A DNA stretch of 64,000 nucleotides from Serripes groenlandicus (taxonomy: Eukaryota > Mollusca > Bivalvia > Cardiida > Cardiidae), in NCBI GenBank assembly GCA_031761405.1, contig JASEVX010000001.1:42541359-42605358 (forward strand), in the 5' to 3' direction. Positions within the stretch are counted from its first letter, which is position 1. Each line of letters opens with the position of its first letter. A program made the position numbers and the translations under genes. Below the pieces are notes generated by a model, which was not told where the DNA came from, made no database searches, and worked only from the letters and a program-made list of their open reading frames with translations. Of this stretch, positions 24,101-30,316 are shown piece after piece.

Positions 24101-25844
24101 ATGTTCTATTTACATCATTGTTTAATTTTATCATCTCAAAGCGAGTGTAATATTCTTATGCCCCCTTCGAGAAGAGGGGTATATTGCTTTGCACATGTCG
24201 GTTGGTCCGTCTGTAGACCAAAGCTTGTCCGAGTGATAACTCAACAATGCCTGGACCTATGATCCTCAAACTTGACTTGGAGGTTGAGCCTGACCAGTAG
24301 ATGAACCCTATTTATTTTGAGGTCAAAGGTCAAGGTCACAGTGACCTTGAACATTAAAACCTTTTTTAGCTTGTCCAAGTGATAACTCAACAATGCCTGG
24401 ACCTATGGTCCTCAAACTTGACTTGGAGGTTTGGCCTGACCACTAGATGAACCCTATTTATTTTGAGGTTATTGGGTCAAAGGTCAAGGTCACATTGACC
24501 TTGAACACAAAACCTTTTTTAAGCTTGTCCGAGTGATAACTTAACAATGCCTGGACCTAGGGTCCTCAAACTTGACTTGGAGGTTGGGCCTGACCAGTAG
24601 ATGAACCCTATCTATTTTGGGGTCAAAGGTCAAGGTCACAATGACCATGAACACAAAAACTTTTTTTTAGCTTGTCTGAGTGATAACTCTACAATGCCTT
24701 GACCTGGAGGATACATGTTTATCTGCAAATATCAGTCATCATCACAATGTGATTAAGAACTGTACCTACCATCCTAAAACTTTGAATGAACATTGTTCAT
24801 AATCTTAAAACTGACTCATAGACATCCAATGTGAAATGACAAATCAGCTGGCATTTTGGTCCATGCAAATTTTAGTCAATTGTCCAAATATTCCTGACAA
24901 CATGGCGCTCAAGGGGGGGCATAATGTTTGACAAACATCTCTTGTTTTAATGTTGTCTCGGTGTCTGATGTCTGGCAATTCGTAGAGGGAATTTTGGCAT
25001 TGTCTACTTTTACTGCAAGGAGACAATAAAGGCTCGCTTCTCTGTAGTTTCTCCATCCACATTTCCATCGGGGTTTCCAGCTGGCAACACATGTATTCCT
25101 TGAAAACTCTAGTGAATTAAATCTAGTTTAATTTATATTATTGTGTTTTCTGCTTTGAAAGCAATTGTGGAAAAAATTGTTACATCTAGAAATTTGATAG
25201 TATAATGCAGTGTTAAAACATTGTGGGACTTTGAAATGCTTGATATATACTGACACCTTTACATCAAATACTATATTTTTGTTAAGCTTATATGCCACAT
25301 GTGTCAGGCTTGTACAGCTGAAGGGTTTATTATGAAATATTCAGATCATTAAAATTCATTAAATAAATAATTTTAAAAGTTATCTGTCACTGAGATTTCA
25401 TAACTGTTCCTGGTAGTTTCAGTCATTTTGTCAGACAGTCTCGACCAACTGAAAATAAACAGGTATGAAAATCACACCCCATGACAGGGAAGAAAATTAA
25501 AGATATTAGGTATACTCAAAACTGGTCTTGTAAAATATTGTTTGGTCTAGTAAATATTATAAATATTACAAGTTTACTGAACTCACTTTTCCGTAAATGT
25601 TGTAGACTTTTCATATACAGTGTAGTTTGGGTTTAGGGAGGCACAGGGATCCCATCTCTGTTATCTGTCTGTCATGCTTTCACTTACCGACATAATGGGC
25701 CATGTCACATTTTGTTCCTTCTTCAAACACTCTTGTAATGTATGTTTTCAGGTATTAGATGAAGAGGCAGAGGTGTTTGTAGTCAAAATGTGGAGACTGC
25801 TGGTGTACGAAACAGAAGCTAAGAAAGCTGGCCTAGTCAAGTGA
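2931..25844 (+). CDS. RBM25: RNA-binding protein 25 (3' part, 12 exons)
   Basis: Nuclear splicing regulator with N-terminal RRM, central RE/RS-rich region and C-terminal PWI domain. Known family role: U1/U2 snRNP-associated control of splice-site choice. Exons, all with AG acceptor and GT donor: 2931-3180, 5224-5297, 6694-6775, 10844-11082, 11585-11687, 11892-11981, 14126-14199, 19051-19201, 19763-20087, 22709-22983, 23952-24098, 25752-25844 (stop TGA 25842-25844). Phases join cleanly except between exons 3 and 4 (see findings). The first exon starts with VKVDAKTK, the last strand of the RRM, so the RRM and start codon are upstream of the window. Diagnostic strings are AYQERLKNWELRERKK, EGHPDPEGE, RKLVPLDYDDED and VVKMWRLLVYETEAKK. 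The RE/RS tract is much shorter than I recall in vertebrate RBM25. Identity is very secure; exact exon edges were read by eye. Confidence 0.95.
3229..3325. repeat. TTAA MITE fragment (family M1)
   Basis: Contains GCTTTCTGATGCCTCTGCGG, AAAACATTGTGAC and GAGAAATTGCTCAT, all M1 internal motifs. Right half missing. Confidence 0.6.
3511..4611 (+). mobile_element. Helitron2-like non-autonomous element with ~180-bp tandem units (family H1)
   Basis: The 5' end AGCTTACCTGAGC is followed by its own complement (GCTCAAGGTGAG), then TCCGGCGTCC. Five or six units contain ATTTTCAAATAATTTTGTAG and ATGGCTATAGTGAAAACTT. The 3' end is CAGGTGAGCGA, hairpin GGGCCATCATGGCCC, then TCTTGTTTT. Poly-G runs interrupt two units. 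In an RBM25 intron. Confidence 0.75.
4640..4960. repeat. Degraded element with AAGGTCA motifs
   Basis: Contains GTCAAAGGTCAAGGTCACA (~4681) and TCAAGGTCACAGTGATT (~4928), resembling the unit of family H2. No clear ends. Confidence 0.45.
4985..5041 (+). repeat. SINE S1 3' fragment
   Basis: Only the 3' end is present: GTGATATGACTGAGCAATTG, GGCATTAAACCCCAATCAAT and an A-rich tail. Confidence 0.75.
5224..5297 (+). CDS. RBM25: RBM25 exon: Pro-rich linker
   Basis: 74-bp exon with acceptor atttccag and donor gtatgt. Encodes (E)TVSEIPKVPMPPLKKKDE then SQLRDT. The borrowed g from the previous exon restores the frame, which supports this short exon. Confidence 0.75.
5298..6693 (+). other. RBM25 intron without clear features
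   Basis: AT-rich intron. No conserved exon, RNA gene or intact repeat was recognised. Confidence 0.6.
6694..6775 (+). CDS. RBM25: RBM25 exon: DLINREI segment
   Basis: Long pyrimidine tract then acaacag acceptor; donor gtaact. Encodes GLDDLNVDDDAKDLINREI and RTFQKLTQ, matching the family segment with an (I/L)xREI core before the RE-rich region. Leaves one base, which does not fit the phase-0 start of the next recognised exon. Confidence 0.8.
6776..10843 (+). other. Long RBM25 intron
   Basis: About 4 kb. A SINE-like copy at 9824 and short fragments resembling GATCAGCC...GATCTGG repeats (~9075, ~10575) were seen; otherwise AT-rich sequence. Phase arithmetic suggests a short exon of length 3n+2 may be hidden here. 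Confidence 0.5.
9824..10040 (+). repeat. tRNA-derived SINE (family S3)
   Basis: The head shows GTATGGGTAGAGCTGCC and a B-box-like GTGGGTTCAATCCCAGGCC, then ATCATACCAAA, and a 3' segment ending near CTTGATATAATTG. A related copy lies at 51940-52175. Confidence 0.6.
10844..11082 (+). CDS. RBM25: RBM25 exon: RE/RS-rich region
   Basis: Acceptor ccctttcag, donor gtatgg. Encodes an acidic start (DEDEEDEQ), then Arg/Glu/Lys-rich coiled sequence, then an RS block rich in SRSRSSSRGRS. Typical low-complexity speckle-targeting region of SR-like splicing factors. Confidence 0.88.
11208..11400 (-). repeat. tRNA-derived SINE, degraded (family S2)
   Basis: Read on the minus strand it has GAGGCCGAC...GTACCAAAAG, then CTCCAGGTAGCAGACATCAA and a TAAAATAAATAAATTT tail. 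Same family as 49632 and 39223. Confidence 0.65.
11585..11687 (+). CDS. RBM25: RBM25 exon: YERRKMEKK segment
   Basis: Encodes RDRKARDRELEEEEEAYERR then KMEKKIREKEMAYQE. The codon split AG|A across the previous intron is consistent. Donor gtaata. Confidence 0.9.
11892..11981 (+). CDS. RBM25: RBM25 exon: RLKNWELRERKK segment
   Basis: 90 bp, phase 0 on both sides. Encodes RLKNWELRERKKAREYEKE then REREEERKSEE, a strongly conserved helical stretch of RBM25. Confidence 0.92.
12147..13680 (+). mobile_element. Old Helitron2-like element H1 with nested insertion
   Basis: The 5' end AGCTCACATGAGCAAGAAGTG and 3' end TATCAGGTTAGCAATACAGG...TCTTCTTGTT are diverged versions of family H1 ends. Units resemble H1 (TTCCTTGGGTGACCC). 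It is split by a separate inverted-repeat element at about 12936-13463. Confidence 0.6.
12936..13463. mobile_element. Small inverted-repeat DNA element nested in H1
   Basis: The left end TCAAACTTGCGATCAGC and right end GATCGCTCAAACAAGTTTGA form an imperfect terminal inverted repeat (TCAAACTTG). On both sides the H1 sequence (CTATAT / TATAGTGAAAA) resumes, so the insertion is younger than its host. No ORF of note. Confidence 0.5.
13686..13968 (+). repeat. tRNA-derived SINE (family S1)
   Basis: B-box-like GTTCGAACGCC, CTTCCACCAATGGGATA, GTGTGAGAAAGCCAAGAAAC, GGCGTTAAACCCCAATCAAT. It follows directly after the 3' end of the H1 element. Confidence 0.85.
14126..14199 (+). CDS. RBM25: RBM25 exon: REFLEDYDDERDDPKFY segment
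   Basis: Encodes SREARRLREFLEDYDDERDD then PKFY plus two bases of a Lys codon completed by the exon at 19051. Donor gtaagt. Confidence 0.92.
14333..14710 (+). repeat. Degraded Helitron2-like repeat (family H5)
   Basis: TCTGTTTTTCAAAGAAAAAA near the left end, internal CATTTTCAAATGGAACTTGG and TTCCTAGGAACAAT, and GGACGAGC near the right end. Shares these blocks with 23638-23838. Confidence 0.5.
14777..15360 (+). other. RBM25 intron, short MITE scrap only
   Basis: A 5' M1 scrap (TTAACCCTTTTCCACATGCA) begins at 14777. A fragment CTGATCAGCCTGCTCAT occurs near 15100. Nothing else recognised. Confidence 0.5.
16315..16385. repeat. Palindrome in 3.6-kb transposon
   Basis: GTAACACATGAAACAA and TTGTTTCATGTGTTAC flank a short ATTTAAC spacer, giving a hairpin of about 16-bp stem with flanking AATAATAC/GTATTATT extending it. 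Confidence 0.75.
16415..16633. mobile_element. TTAA MITE (family M1)
   Basis: TTAA-CCCTTTCCCTCATACAAC at left and GAGGGAAAGGG-TTAA at right; internal TGCAGCAGACGAC and GTCTGCTGCA arms. Nested in the 3.6-kb transposon. Confidence 0.85.
17233..17247. promoter_or_regulatory. Perfect ERE-type palindrome in repeat unit
   Basis: AGGTCATGGTGACCT: consensus inverted repeat of AGGTCA with 3-bp spacer. Preceded by TCA to give TCAAGGTCA, an ERR-type site. Binding is inference. Confidence 0.45.
17646..17660. promoter_or_regulatory. Perfect ERE-type palindrome in repeat unit
   Basis: AGGTCATGGTGACCT, same position in another H2a unit, also in TCAAGGTCA context. Confidence 0.45.
17776..17790. promoter_or_regulatory. 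Perfect ERE-type palindrome in repeat unit
   Basis: AGGTCACAGTGACCT; a near copy (AGGTCACAGTGACAA) follows about 24 bp downstream. Confidence 0.45.
18513..18777 (+). repeat. Young tRNA-derived SINE with 13-bp target duplication (family S1b)
   Basis: The tRNA-like head starts GGCCGGGTAGCTCAGTTGGT with B box GGGTTCGATACCC. The body ends GGCGTTAAACTCC then (AAAC)n. TTCCTCCCCTACG flanks it at 18500-18512 and 18778-18790. Not a functional tRNA: the sequence runs on into the SINE body. Confidence 0.92.
19051..19201 (+). CDS. RBM25: RBM25 exon: KGSALERRLRER segment
   Basis: Completes the split codon to give YKGSALERRLRERQKEKEA and ends in LLEEGHPDPEGEMAK. Donor gtcagt. Its acceptor (ctttaacag, 19042-19050) lies only 29 bp after the end of a 3.6-kb transposon. 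Confidence 0.92.
19202..19762 (+). other. RBM25 intron without clear features
   Basis: No repeat or conserved element recognised apart from the splice sites. Confidence 0.6.
19763..20087 (+). CDS. RBM25: RBM25 exon: variable acidic/Ser-rich linker
   Basis: Acceptor ttttttttcag, donor gttaat. Begins IERERAEHLRPQLHIKEE; contains KPTLQPI and ends RLGFGALKLG across the junction. The ends are family-conserved and the middle is diverged and acidic. Confidence 0.9.
20141..21219 (+). mobile_element. Helitron2-like element (family H6) with nested H4 copy
   Basis: 5' AGCTCGTCTCTTTCAGACAG-CTGAGC. The 3' end has GACGAGC, hairpin CCACAAGTGG, then TGCTCTTGTTA. The interior is split by the H4 element at 20230-20771. 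In an RBM25 intron. Confidence 0.65.
20230..20771 (+). mobile_element. Helitron2-like element (family H4), nested
   Basis: The 5' end AGCTCTACTGGCCAAAGGCC contains a CTGGCCAAAGGCCAG hairpin, then TGCGTCCGTCCGTCCGT. About three degenerate ~165-bp units (TTGTTAACACGATACAGTCT in two). The 3' end has CAGTAGAGC, hairpin GGCCCTCATGGGCC, then TCTTGTTTT. Confidence 0.75.
21570..22478 (+). mobile_element. Helitron2-like element (family H3)
   Basis: CCCACTGGAGTGGG hairpin near the 5' end. Repeated blocks with GGTTAAAGTTTTGCATGCAA. The 3' end has hairpin GCTGTCTTGCGGACAGC then TCTTGTTTT. Long matches to 2010-2711, including CAACTTGATTTAT and GTTGACTATAGTATCAAATG. Confidence 0.65.
22555..22662. repeat. 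TTAA MITE fragment (family M1)
   Basis: GAGCAATTTCTCCTTTT and CACAATGTTTTCAAAA centre, degraded right end GGGGAAAGG. About 46 bp upstream of an RBM25 exon. Confidence 0.6.
22709..22983 (+). CDS. RBM25: RBM25 exon: start of PWI region
   Basis: Encodes GQTSPGEPTSSKRKKLTVGD, RKLVPLDYDDED, KRAKIKTLIDNIPTAKDELF and FPLDWTIVDQ. Contains the basic patches and first helix leading into the PWI fold. Donor gtactt. Confidence 0.93.
22995..23215. mobile_element. TTAA MITE (family M1), diverged
   Basis: Starts TTAACCCTTTCCCACATACA; centre GAGCAATTTCTCTTTTTGC; right end decayed (CTGCAGCAAATTTTCTGTAA). Begins 12 bp after an RBM25 donor site. Confidence 0.7.
23638..23838 (+). repeat. Degraded Helitron2-like repeat (family H5)
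   Basis: TTTTTAGCTTGTCTGTTTTT at left, CTAGGAACAATGCACATG inside, CGACGAGCG near the right end. Sister of 14333-14710. Confidence 0.5.
23952..24098 (+). CDS. RBM25: RBM25 exon: PWI domain core
   Basis: 147 bp, phase 0 both sides. Encodes MDKRIKPWVNKKIIEYIGEE (PWV at the PWI signature position) then FICQKVMAQSIPQNILNDVA. Donor gtatgt. Confidence 0.95.
24333..24347. promoter_or_regulatory. Perfect ERE-type palindrome in repeat unit
   Basis: AGGTCACAGTGACCT within TCAAGGTCACAGTGACCTTGA; dyad also gives an ERR-type extended half-site on each strand. Confidence 0.45.
24487..24501. promoter_or_regulatory. Perfect ERE-type palindrome in repeat unit
   Basis: AGGTCACATTGACCT in the next unit. Confidence 0.45.
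24946..25751 (+). other. RBM25 intron without clear features
   Basis: AT-rich. Nothing recognised except the acceptor at its end. Confidence 0.6.
25752..25844 (+). CDS. RBM25: RBM25 terminal coding exon (end of PWI)
   Basis: Encodes VLDEEAEVFVVKMWRLLVYE then TEAKKAGLVK and TGA. This is the exact C-terminus expected for the family. 3'UTR follows. Confidence 0.95.
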   Translation, partial: VLDEEAEVFVVKMWRLLVYETEAKKAGLVK

Positions 25845-26207
25845 AAAAGCATCATCTAGCACATCATCACATCACACAGTCTTACTTGTATCTCGACTCA
25901 TTCCTACCATAGACTAAGATACAGTGTATTTTAGATACAGGAAAACCAAGTTGTTTTTGTATCTGTAGTGTACAAATTGACGATGACCTGATTCACTTAC
26001 TGTCATGACTTATGTATTGAAATGCATTGTGGGAAAACAAGGAAATGGACCCATAAGGACTAACTATCCTAGCTCCAAAATGACACCTCTTTCCAAACAG
26101 TGACATTTCTGGAGTCTTTACTTATTTGTCAGATATATTTTCAAAAGATTCTTACTAAATGCCATATCAGGGATATGATGTAATATGCCTCAAAGGGGAG
26201 TTGTTTG

Positions 26208-26395
26208 TTAACCCTTTCACTCATGTAGACGCTTTCTGACGCCTCTGCAGCAGGCGGCTTTTTAAAAACATGTCAACTAAAGAAGAAATTGCTCAAAACA
26301 AGCAATTTCTCCTTTTGTCACCATGTTTTCATAATTTTGATCAAATGTTTAAAAAATCCTTTGCTGCAGATTTGTTGTTTGGGGGAAAGGGTTAA
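26208..26395. mobile_element. TTAA MITE (family M1)
   Basis: TTAA-CCCTTTCACTCATGTAGA at left, GGGGGAAAGGG-TTAA at right; GCTTTCTGACGCCTCTGCAG arm. In the presumed RBM25 3'UTR. Confidence 0.85.
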
Positions 26396-26519
26396 AAATG
26401 CTTTTATTTGATTGCCAGATTGCTACTGTAAGCTTACCCAACAATGATCTTGACGATAGCATACAAAGTTGTTTTTCTTCATTTACAATACACTGTACAT
26501 CAAAATGCGATGGTTGACT

Positions 26520-26680
26520 TTTGACCCTTTCCAACTTAGACACAATTTGTTGCATATGCAGAAAAACTTTTTGTCCAAATGCTTTCAACTCTGATCGGTG
26601 ATATTTTTATATAGATTTTCCATAAATGTTCATAAAAGGTTTCCAAGTGCAGACTTGTGCTATGTGGGAAATGGTTAATT
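26520..26680. repeat. TTAA MITE remnant (family M1)
   Basis: GACCCTTTCCAACTTAGACA at left and ATGTGGGAAATGGTTAA at right; interior strongly shortened. Confidence 0.6.
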
Positions 26681-26975
26681 ATACATGTTTGTTTAATACA
26701 AGTGCTTCACATCTTAGAAGAGAGTTAGTGTATTAATAATATTAAATTGTTGTACTAACAAGTCAATAAATTTAAGGAGGGGTCTTTTAACTGTTTTTTA
26801 CACAATATTTTGTCAGAGTTTTCTGCTTTGAATTAATTAGAGGAAAATATTAGAGATCAAGAAATATTATGGGAATAGAAAGTGTAGGGTTTTAACTATG
26901 GTAAGACTTAGAGTCCTCAGTGTATGTTATATGTTCGTTATTTGGCTATTTTGAGAGCTTTCAAAGTAAGAAGTC

Positions 26976-27218
26976 GAGCTGCGATAGCTCAGTTAGTCGC
27001 TGTTTCGAACCCTGGCTCAGCCATTTAATCCTTCCAATAATTGACAAACGTCATTGTGACTTGCTCTATTTGTCTTCCACCAATGGGCTAAGTAGTCTAT
27101 GTGGGAAGGTAGCCAGTTGTCAGGGATGAATGTTGTGTGGAGTACTGGTACAAGAAAACATGATTTGTATAACTGAAATACGGTTTGTAAACGGCGTTAA
27201 ACTCCAATCAATCAATTC
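26976..27218 (+). repeat. SINE S1 with deleted anticodon region
   Basis: A box GATAGCTCAGTTAGTCGC runs straight into B box TTCGAACCCTGG. The body CTTCCACCAATGGGCTAAG and tail GGCGTTAAACTCCAATCAAT are intact. Confidence 0.8.
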
Positions 27219-27501
27219 AATGAAAAAACGTATAATTCAGATATTAGTTGAATGATTGAAGGTATGGTCTGATGTACATTTGTTTATACAGTATTTAACA
27301 TCCCTGCTTAACTATTGGATCGTTGTTAGGGGGGAAATATTGTTAATTTTTGACATGGCATAATTATCATGAAAAGTCGATATGTATTATGTATTGAAAT
27401 AAAGATATCAATGTCATTGTGCACCAGATAAAACACTATTTTGATAATAAATGCTGACTTAATGCTCAGAGGCTCTGTGGGTTTTCTCTTCTTCTCATGA
27501 T

Positions 27502-27718
27502 TTAACCCGTCCTCAGATACAACACATCTGCAGCAGACGACTTTGAAAACATGGTAACAAAAACCTGAAAGTCTCCATAAAAGATTGCTTTATTGTTAAA
27601 ATAAAGTTGAAAACATTGTGGTCAAAGGAGATGAGCAATTTTACCTTTTGCCACAATGTTTTCAAAAGTCGTCTGCTGCTATTGCGCCAAAATGCGTCTG
27701 CAGGTGGGAAAGGGTTAA
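27502..27718. mobile_element. TTAA MITE (family M1)
   Basis: TTAACCCGTCCTCAGATACA at left; GTGGGAAAGGG-TTAA at right; CTGCAGCAGACGAC and GTCGTCTGCTGC arms. Confidence 0.85.
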
Positions 27719-28249
27719 TAATCCTGAGTACAAGTTTTCAGTTCAGTCTACCCTAAGACTGCTGGGACCTATTTGTTAAGCCTATGCCAATATTATACAG
27801 CCAGGTCAGATGGCGCATCCTCGCCGCCTGACAATTCTCTATAATATTGGCTGCTTAATTATTTTGTTTAACTTTATATCCCTATAATTGACTATGGACT
27901 GTTCCAAGTGCAAAGCCGGACAAGTCCATTTAAAAAGTTCAGCATTGACAGTGTTAACTGTTATGGTATAAACAGTAGAGTATTAACAAGCATATTTGTG
28001 GAGGACGGTGGTGTATTGGAAGAGCGTCGGCCTCAAGTACCAAAGTTCATGTACATCTATTAATTGGAGAAAATAAATAAATAAAGCAGGTCTATGTGAA
28101 CATTATTTGAGAAACATCAAGGTGGGCTACTCATTCGGAAACACATAGTGTGATGTTGAGAACATCTTTAAAAGTAGATATGAGATGGGTCACGAAGAAG
28201 AACCAATTAAAAATCCTAGTTAATTCGAGACACTTATCATTTATTTAAA
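27719..28249. other. Intergenic sequence with SINE S2 scrap
   Basis: GTGGAGGACGGTGGTG...GCGTCGGCCTCAAGTACCAAA at about 28000-28050 is an S2 head. Nothing else recognised. Confidence 0.5.
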
Positions 28250-29840
28250 ACAAGAGGGCCATGATGGCCCTGGAATCGCTCACCTGATATATTTTTTTTA
28301 ACTTTAGCTATATAAGCCCCGCCCCCTGGCAGTCATGGTTTCCGACCAGTCAACTTGGCTTGAAGGAATCTGATAGAGGGTCACCCTAGGAACATTTCTA
28401 CAAAATTATTTGGAAATCTGCCAGACACTTTCGGAGGAGAAGATTTTTTAAGTTTTCACTATAGTCATATAATGCAAAATAGCCCTGCCCACTGGCGGCC
28501 ATTTTTTTTGACCAATCAACATGGCTTGAAGGAATCTGAAAGTGGGTCATCCAAGGAACATTTCTACAAAATTATTTTAAAATCGGCCTGACACTTTCGG
28601 AGAAGAAGATTTTTTAAGTTTTCACTATAGCCATATAAGGCAAAATAGCCCCCCCCCCCCCCCCCCCCCCCTGGCGGCCATGTTTTTCGACCAATCAACA
28701 TGGTTTGAAGGAATCTGATAGAGGGTCATCCAAGGAACATTTCTACAAAATTATTTGAAAATCAGCCTGACACTTTCGGAGGAAAAGATTTTTTAAGTTT
28801 TCACTTTGGCCATATAAGGCAAAATAGCCCCGCCCCCTGGCGGCCATTTTTTTCGACCAATCAACATGGCTTGAAGGAATCTGATAGAGGGTCACCCAAG
28901 GAACATTTCTATAAAATTATTTGAAAATCGGCCCGACACTTATTGAAGAGAAGATTTTTTAAGTTTTCACTATAGCCATAAAAGGCAAAATAGCCCCGCC
29001 CCCTGGCGGCCATGCTTTTTGACCAATCAACATGGCTTGAAGGAATCTGATAGAGGATCACCCAAGGAACATTTCTACAAAATAATTTGAAAATCGGCCT
29101 GACACTTTTGGAGGAGAAGATTTTTTAAGTTTGCACTATAGCCATATAAGGCAAAATAGCCCTGGCGGCCATGCTTTTTGACCAATCAACATGGCTTGAA
29201 GGAATCTGATAGAGGATCACCCAAGGAACATTTCTACAAAATAATTTGAAAATCGGCCTGACACTTTTGGAGGAGAAGATTTTTTAAGTTTGCACTATAG
29301 CCATATAAGGCAAAATAGCCCCGCCCCCCTGGCGGCCATGTTTTTCGACCAATCAACATGGCTTGAAGGAATCTGATAGAGGGTCACCCAAGGAACATTT
29401 CTACAAAATTATTTGAAAATCGGCCTTACACTTTCGGAGGAGAAGATTTTTTAAGTTTTCACTATAGCCATATAAGGCAAAATAGCCCCGCCCCCCTTGG
29501 CGGCAATGTTTTTCGACCAATCAACATGGCTTGAAGGAATCTGATAGACGGTCATCTAAGGAACATTTCTACAAAATTATTTGAAAATCTGCCAACCAGT
29601 TTGGGAGAAGAAGAATTTTGAAGTTTTTTCGGTTTCGTTGCCATGGAAACCAGAATTTTGCATGGATCCCAAAAATTTGAAGGAATTCTGGTGAGGTCAT
29701 TGAGAGGATGCTTTCTGTGAAGTTTCATCCAAATTGACCAACTGGTTACTGAGGAGAAGAAGTTGACGCACGACGGACGACGGACGCCGGACAAAAGGCG
29801 ATCACAATAACTCGCCTTGAGCAAAGCTCAGGTGAGCTAA
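28250..29840 (-). mobile_element. Helitron2-like element with seven ~180-bp units (family H1), reverse copy
   Basis: On the minus strand it begins AGCTCACCTGAGCTTTGCTC and ends with hairpin GGGCCATCATGGCCC then TCTTGT. Unit hallmarks: AGTTTTCACTATAGCCATAT, CCTGGCGGCCAT, CAATCAACATGGCTTGAAGG. Longest copy in the window. A poly-C run lies at about 28650-28671. Confidence 0.8.
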
Positions 29841-30316
29841 AAACCAATTACGTCTCAAATAGGGATTAAAGACAACAAAGTGAATTAGCAATTAAAGCGT
29901 ACAGTGGCTGTCTGTGAGAAGGGGTATTGGTGACACTACAGAGTTAGTTGATTGTTGAGCTCAGTAACGGATACAAGCAATGTCAAGTGATAACCGTGAT
30001 TCGAAATTTTGAGACCAGGCTCGAATTCTACCAACCATACACAGCGTTAAGTAATACTTTAAATCTTAGGAAAATTCTAGCATTCATGTTTTTACGACTC
30101 CATTATTTGTTTTCAGTTGGAAGTAAATGACTAGTGACAAAATATTTGAAATAAAATATTTGAAAAAAAAAAAAAAAAAATATTTGAATTTGAATTTGAC
30201 ATGAATAGTTACTGATCAACAGTACTCGTCAAGAAATGAACTATTTAGGCATTCTCATTAGGAAACAAACTATATGGAATAGCTCTTAAGTATTTTCAAA
30301 GGTATTACATATCATA
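29841..30316. other. Intergenic, no gene seen
   Basis: AT-rich with a poly-A run near 30163-30180 and nothing else recognisable. Confidence 0.5.

Larger units (their letters stand above)
24156..24945 (+). mobile_element. Helitron2-like element with nuclear-receptor-site array (family H2b)
   Basis: The 5' end TTATGCCCCCTTCGAGAAGA is followed by the complement GGGGTAT, then GGTCCGTCTGTAGACC. Three to four ~180-bp units contain AACAATGCCTGGACCTA, CTTGACTTGGAGGTT and AAGGTCAAGGTCACAnTGACC. The 3' end has GGGGGGCATAA, hairpin ATGTTTGACAAACAT, then CTCTTGTTTT. In the intron before the last PWI exon. Confidence 0.78.
25845..26770 (+). other. RBM25: Probable RBM25 3'UTR
   Basis: Non-coding sequence after the stop. 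AATAAA at 26765-26770 is a candidate polyadenylation signal; a second AATAAA lies near 27396. A TTAA MITE (26208-26395) sits inside, so it may be transcribed in the UTR. The true end cannot be fixed from sequence alone. Confidence 0.45.

Noticed and set aside
2931..25844. Possibility that the RBM25 copy is a pseudogene
   Set aside because: All twelve exons are open with intact splice sites and conserved motifs; only one phase junction is unresolved.
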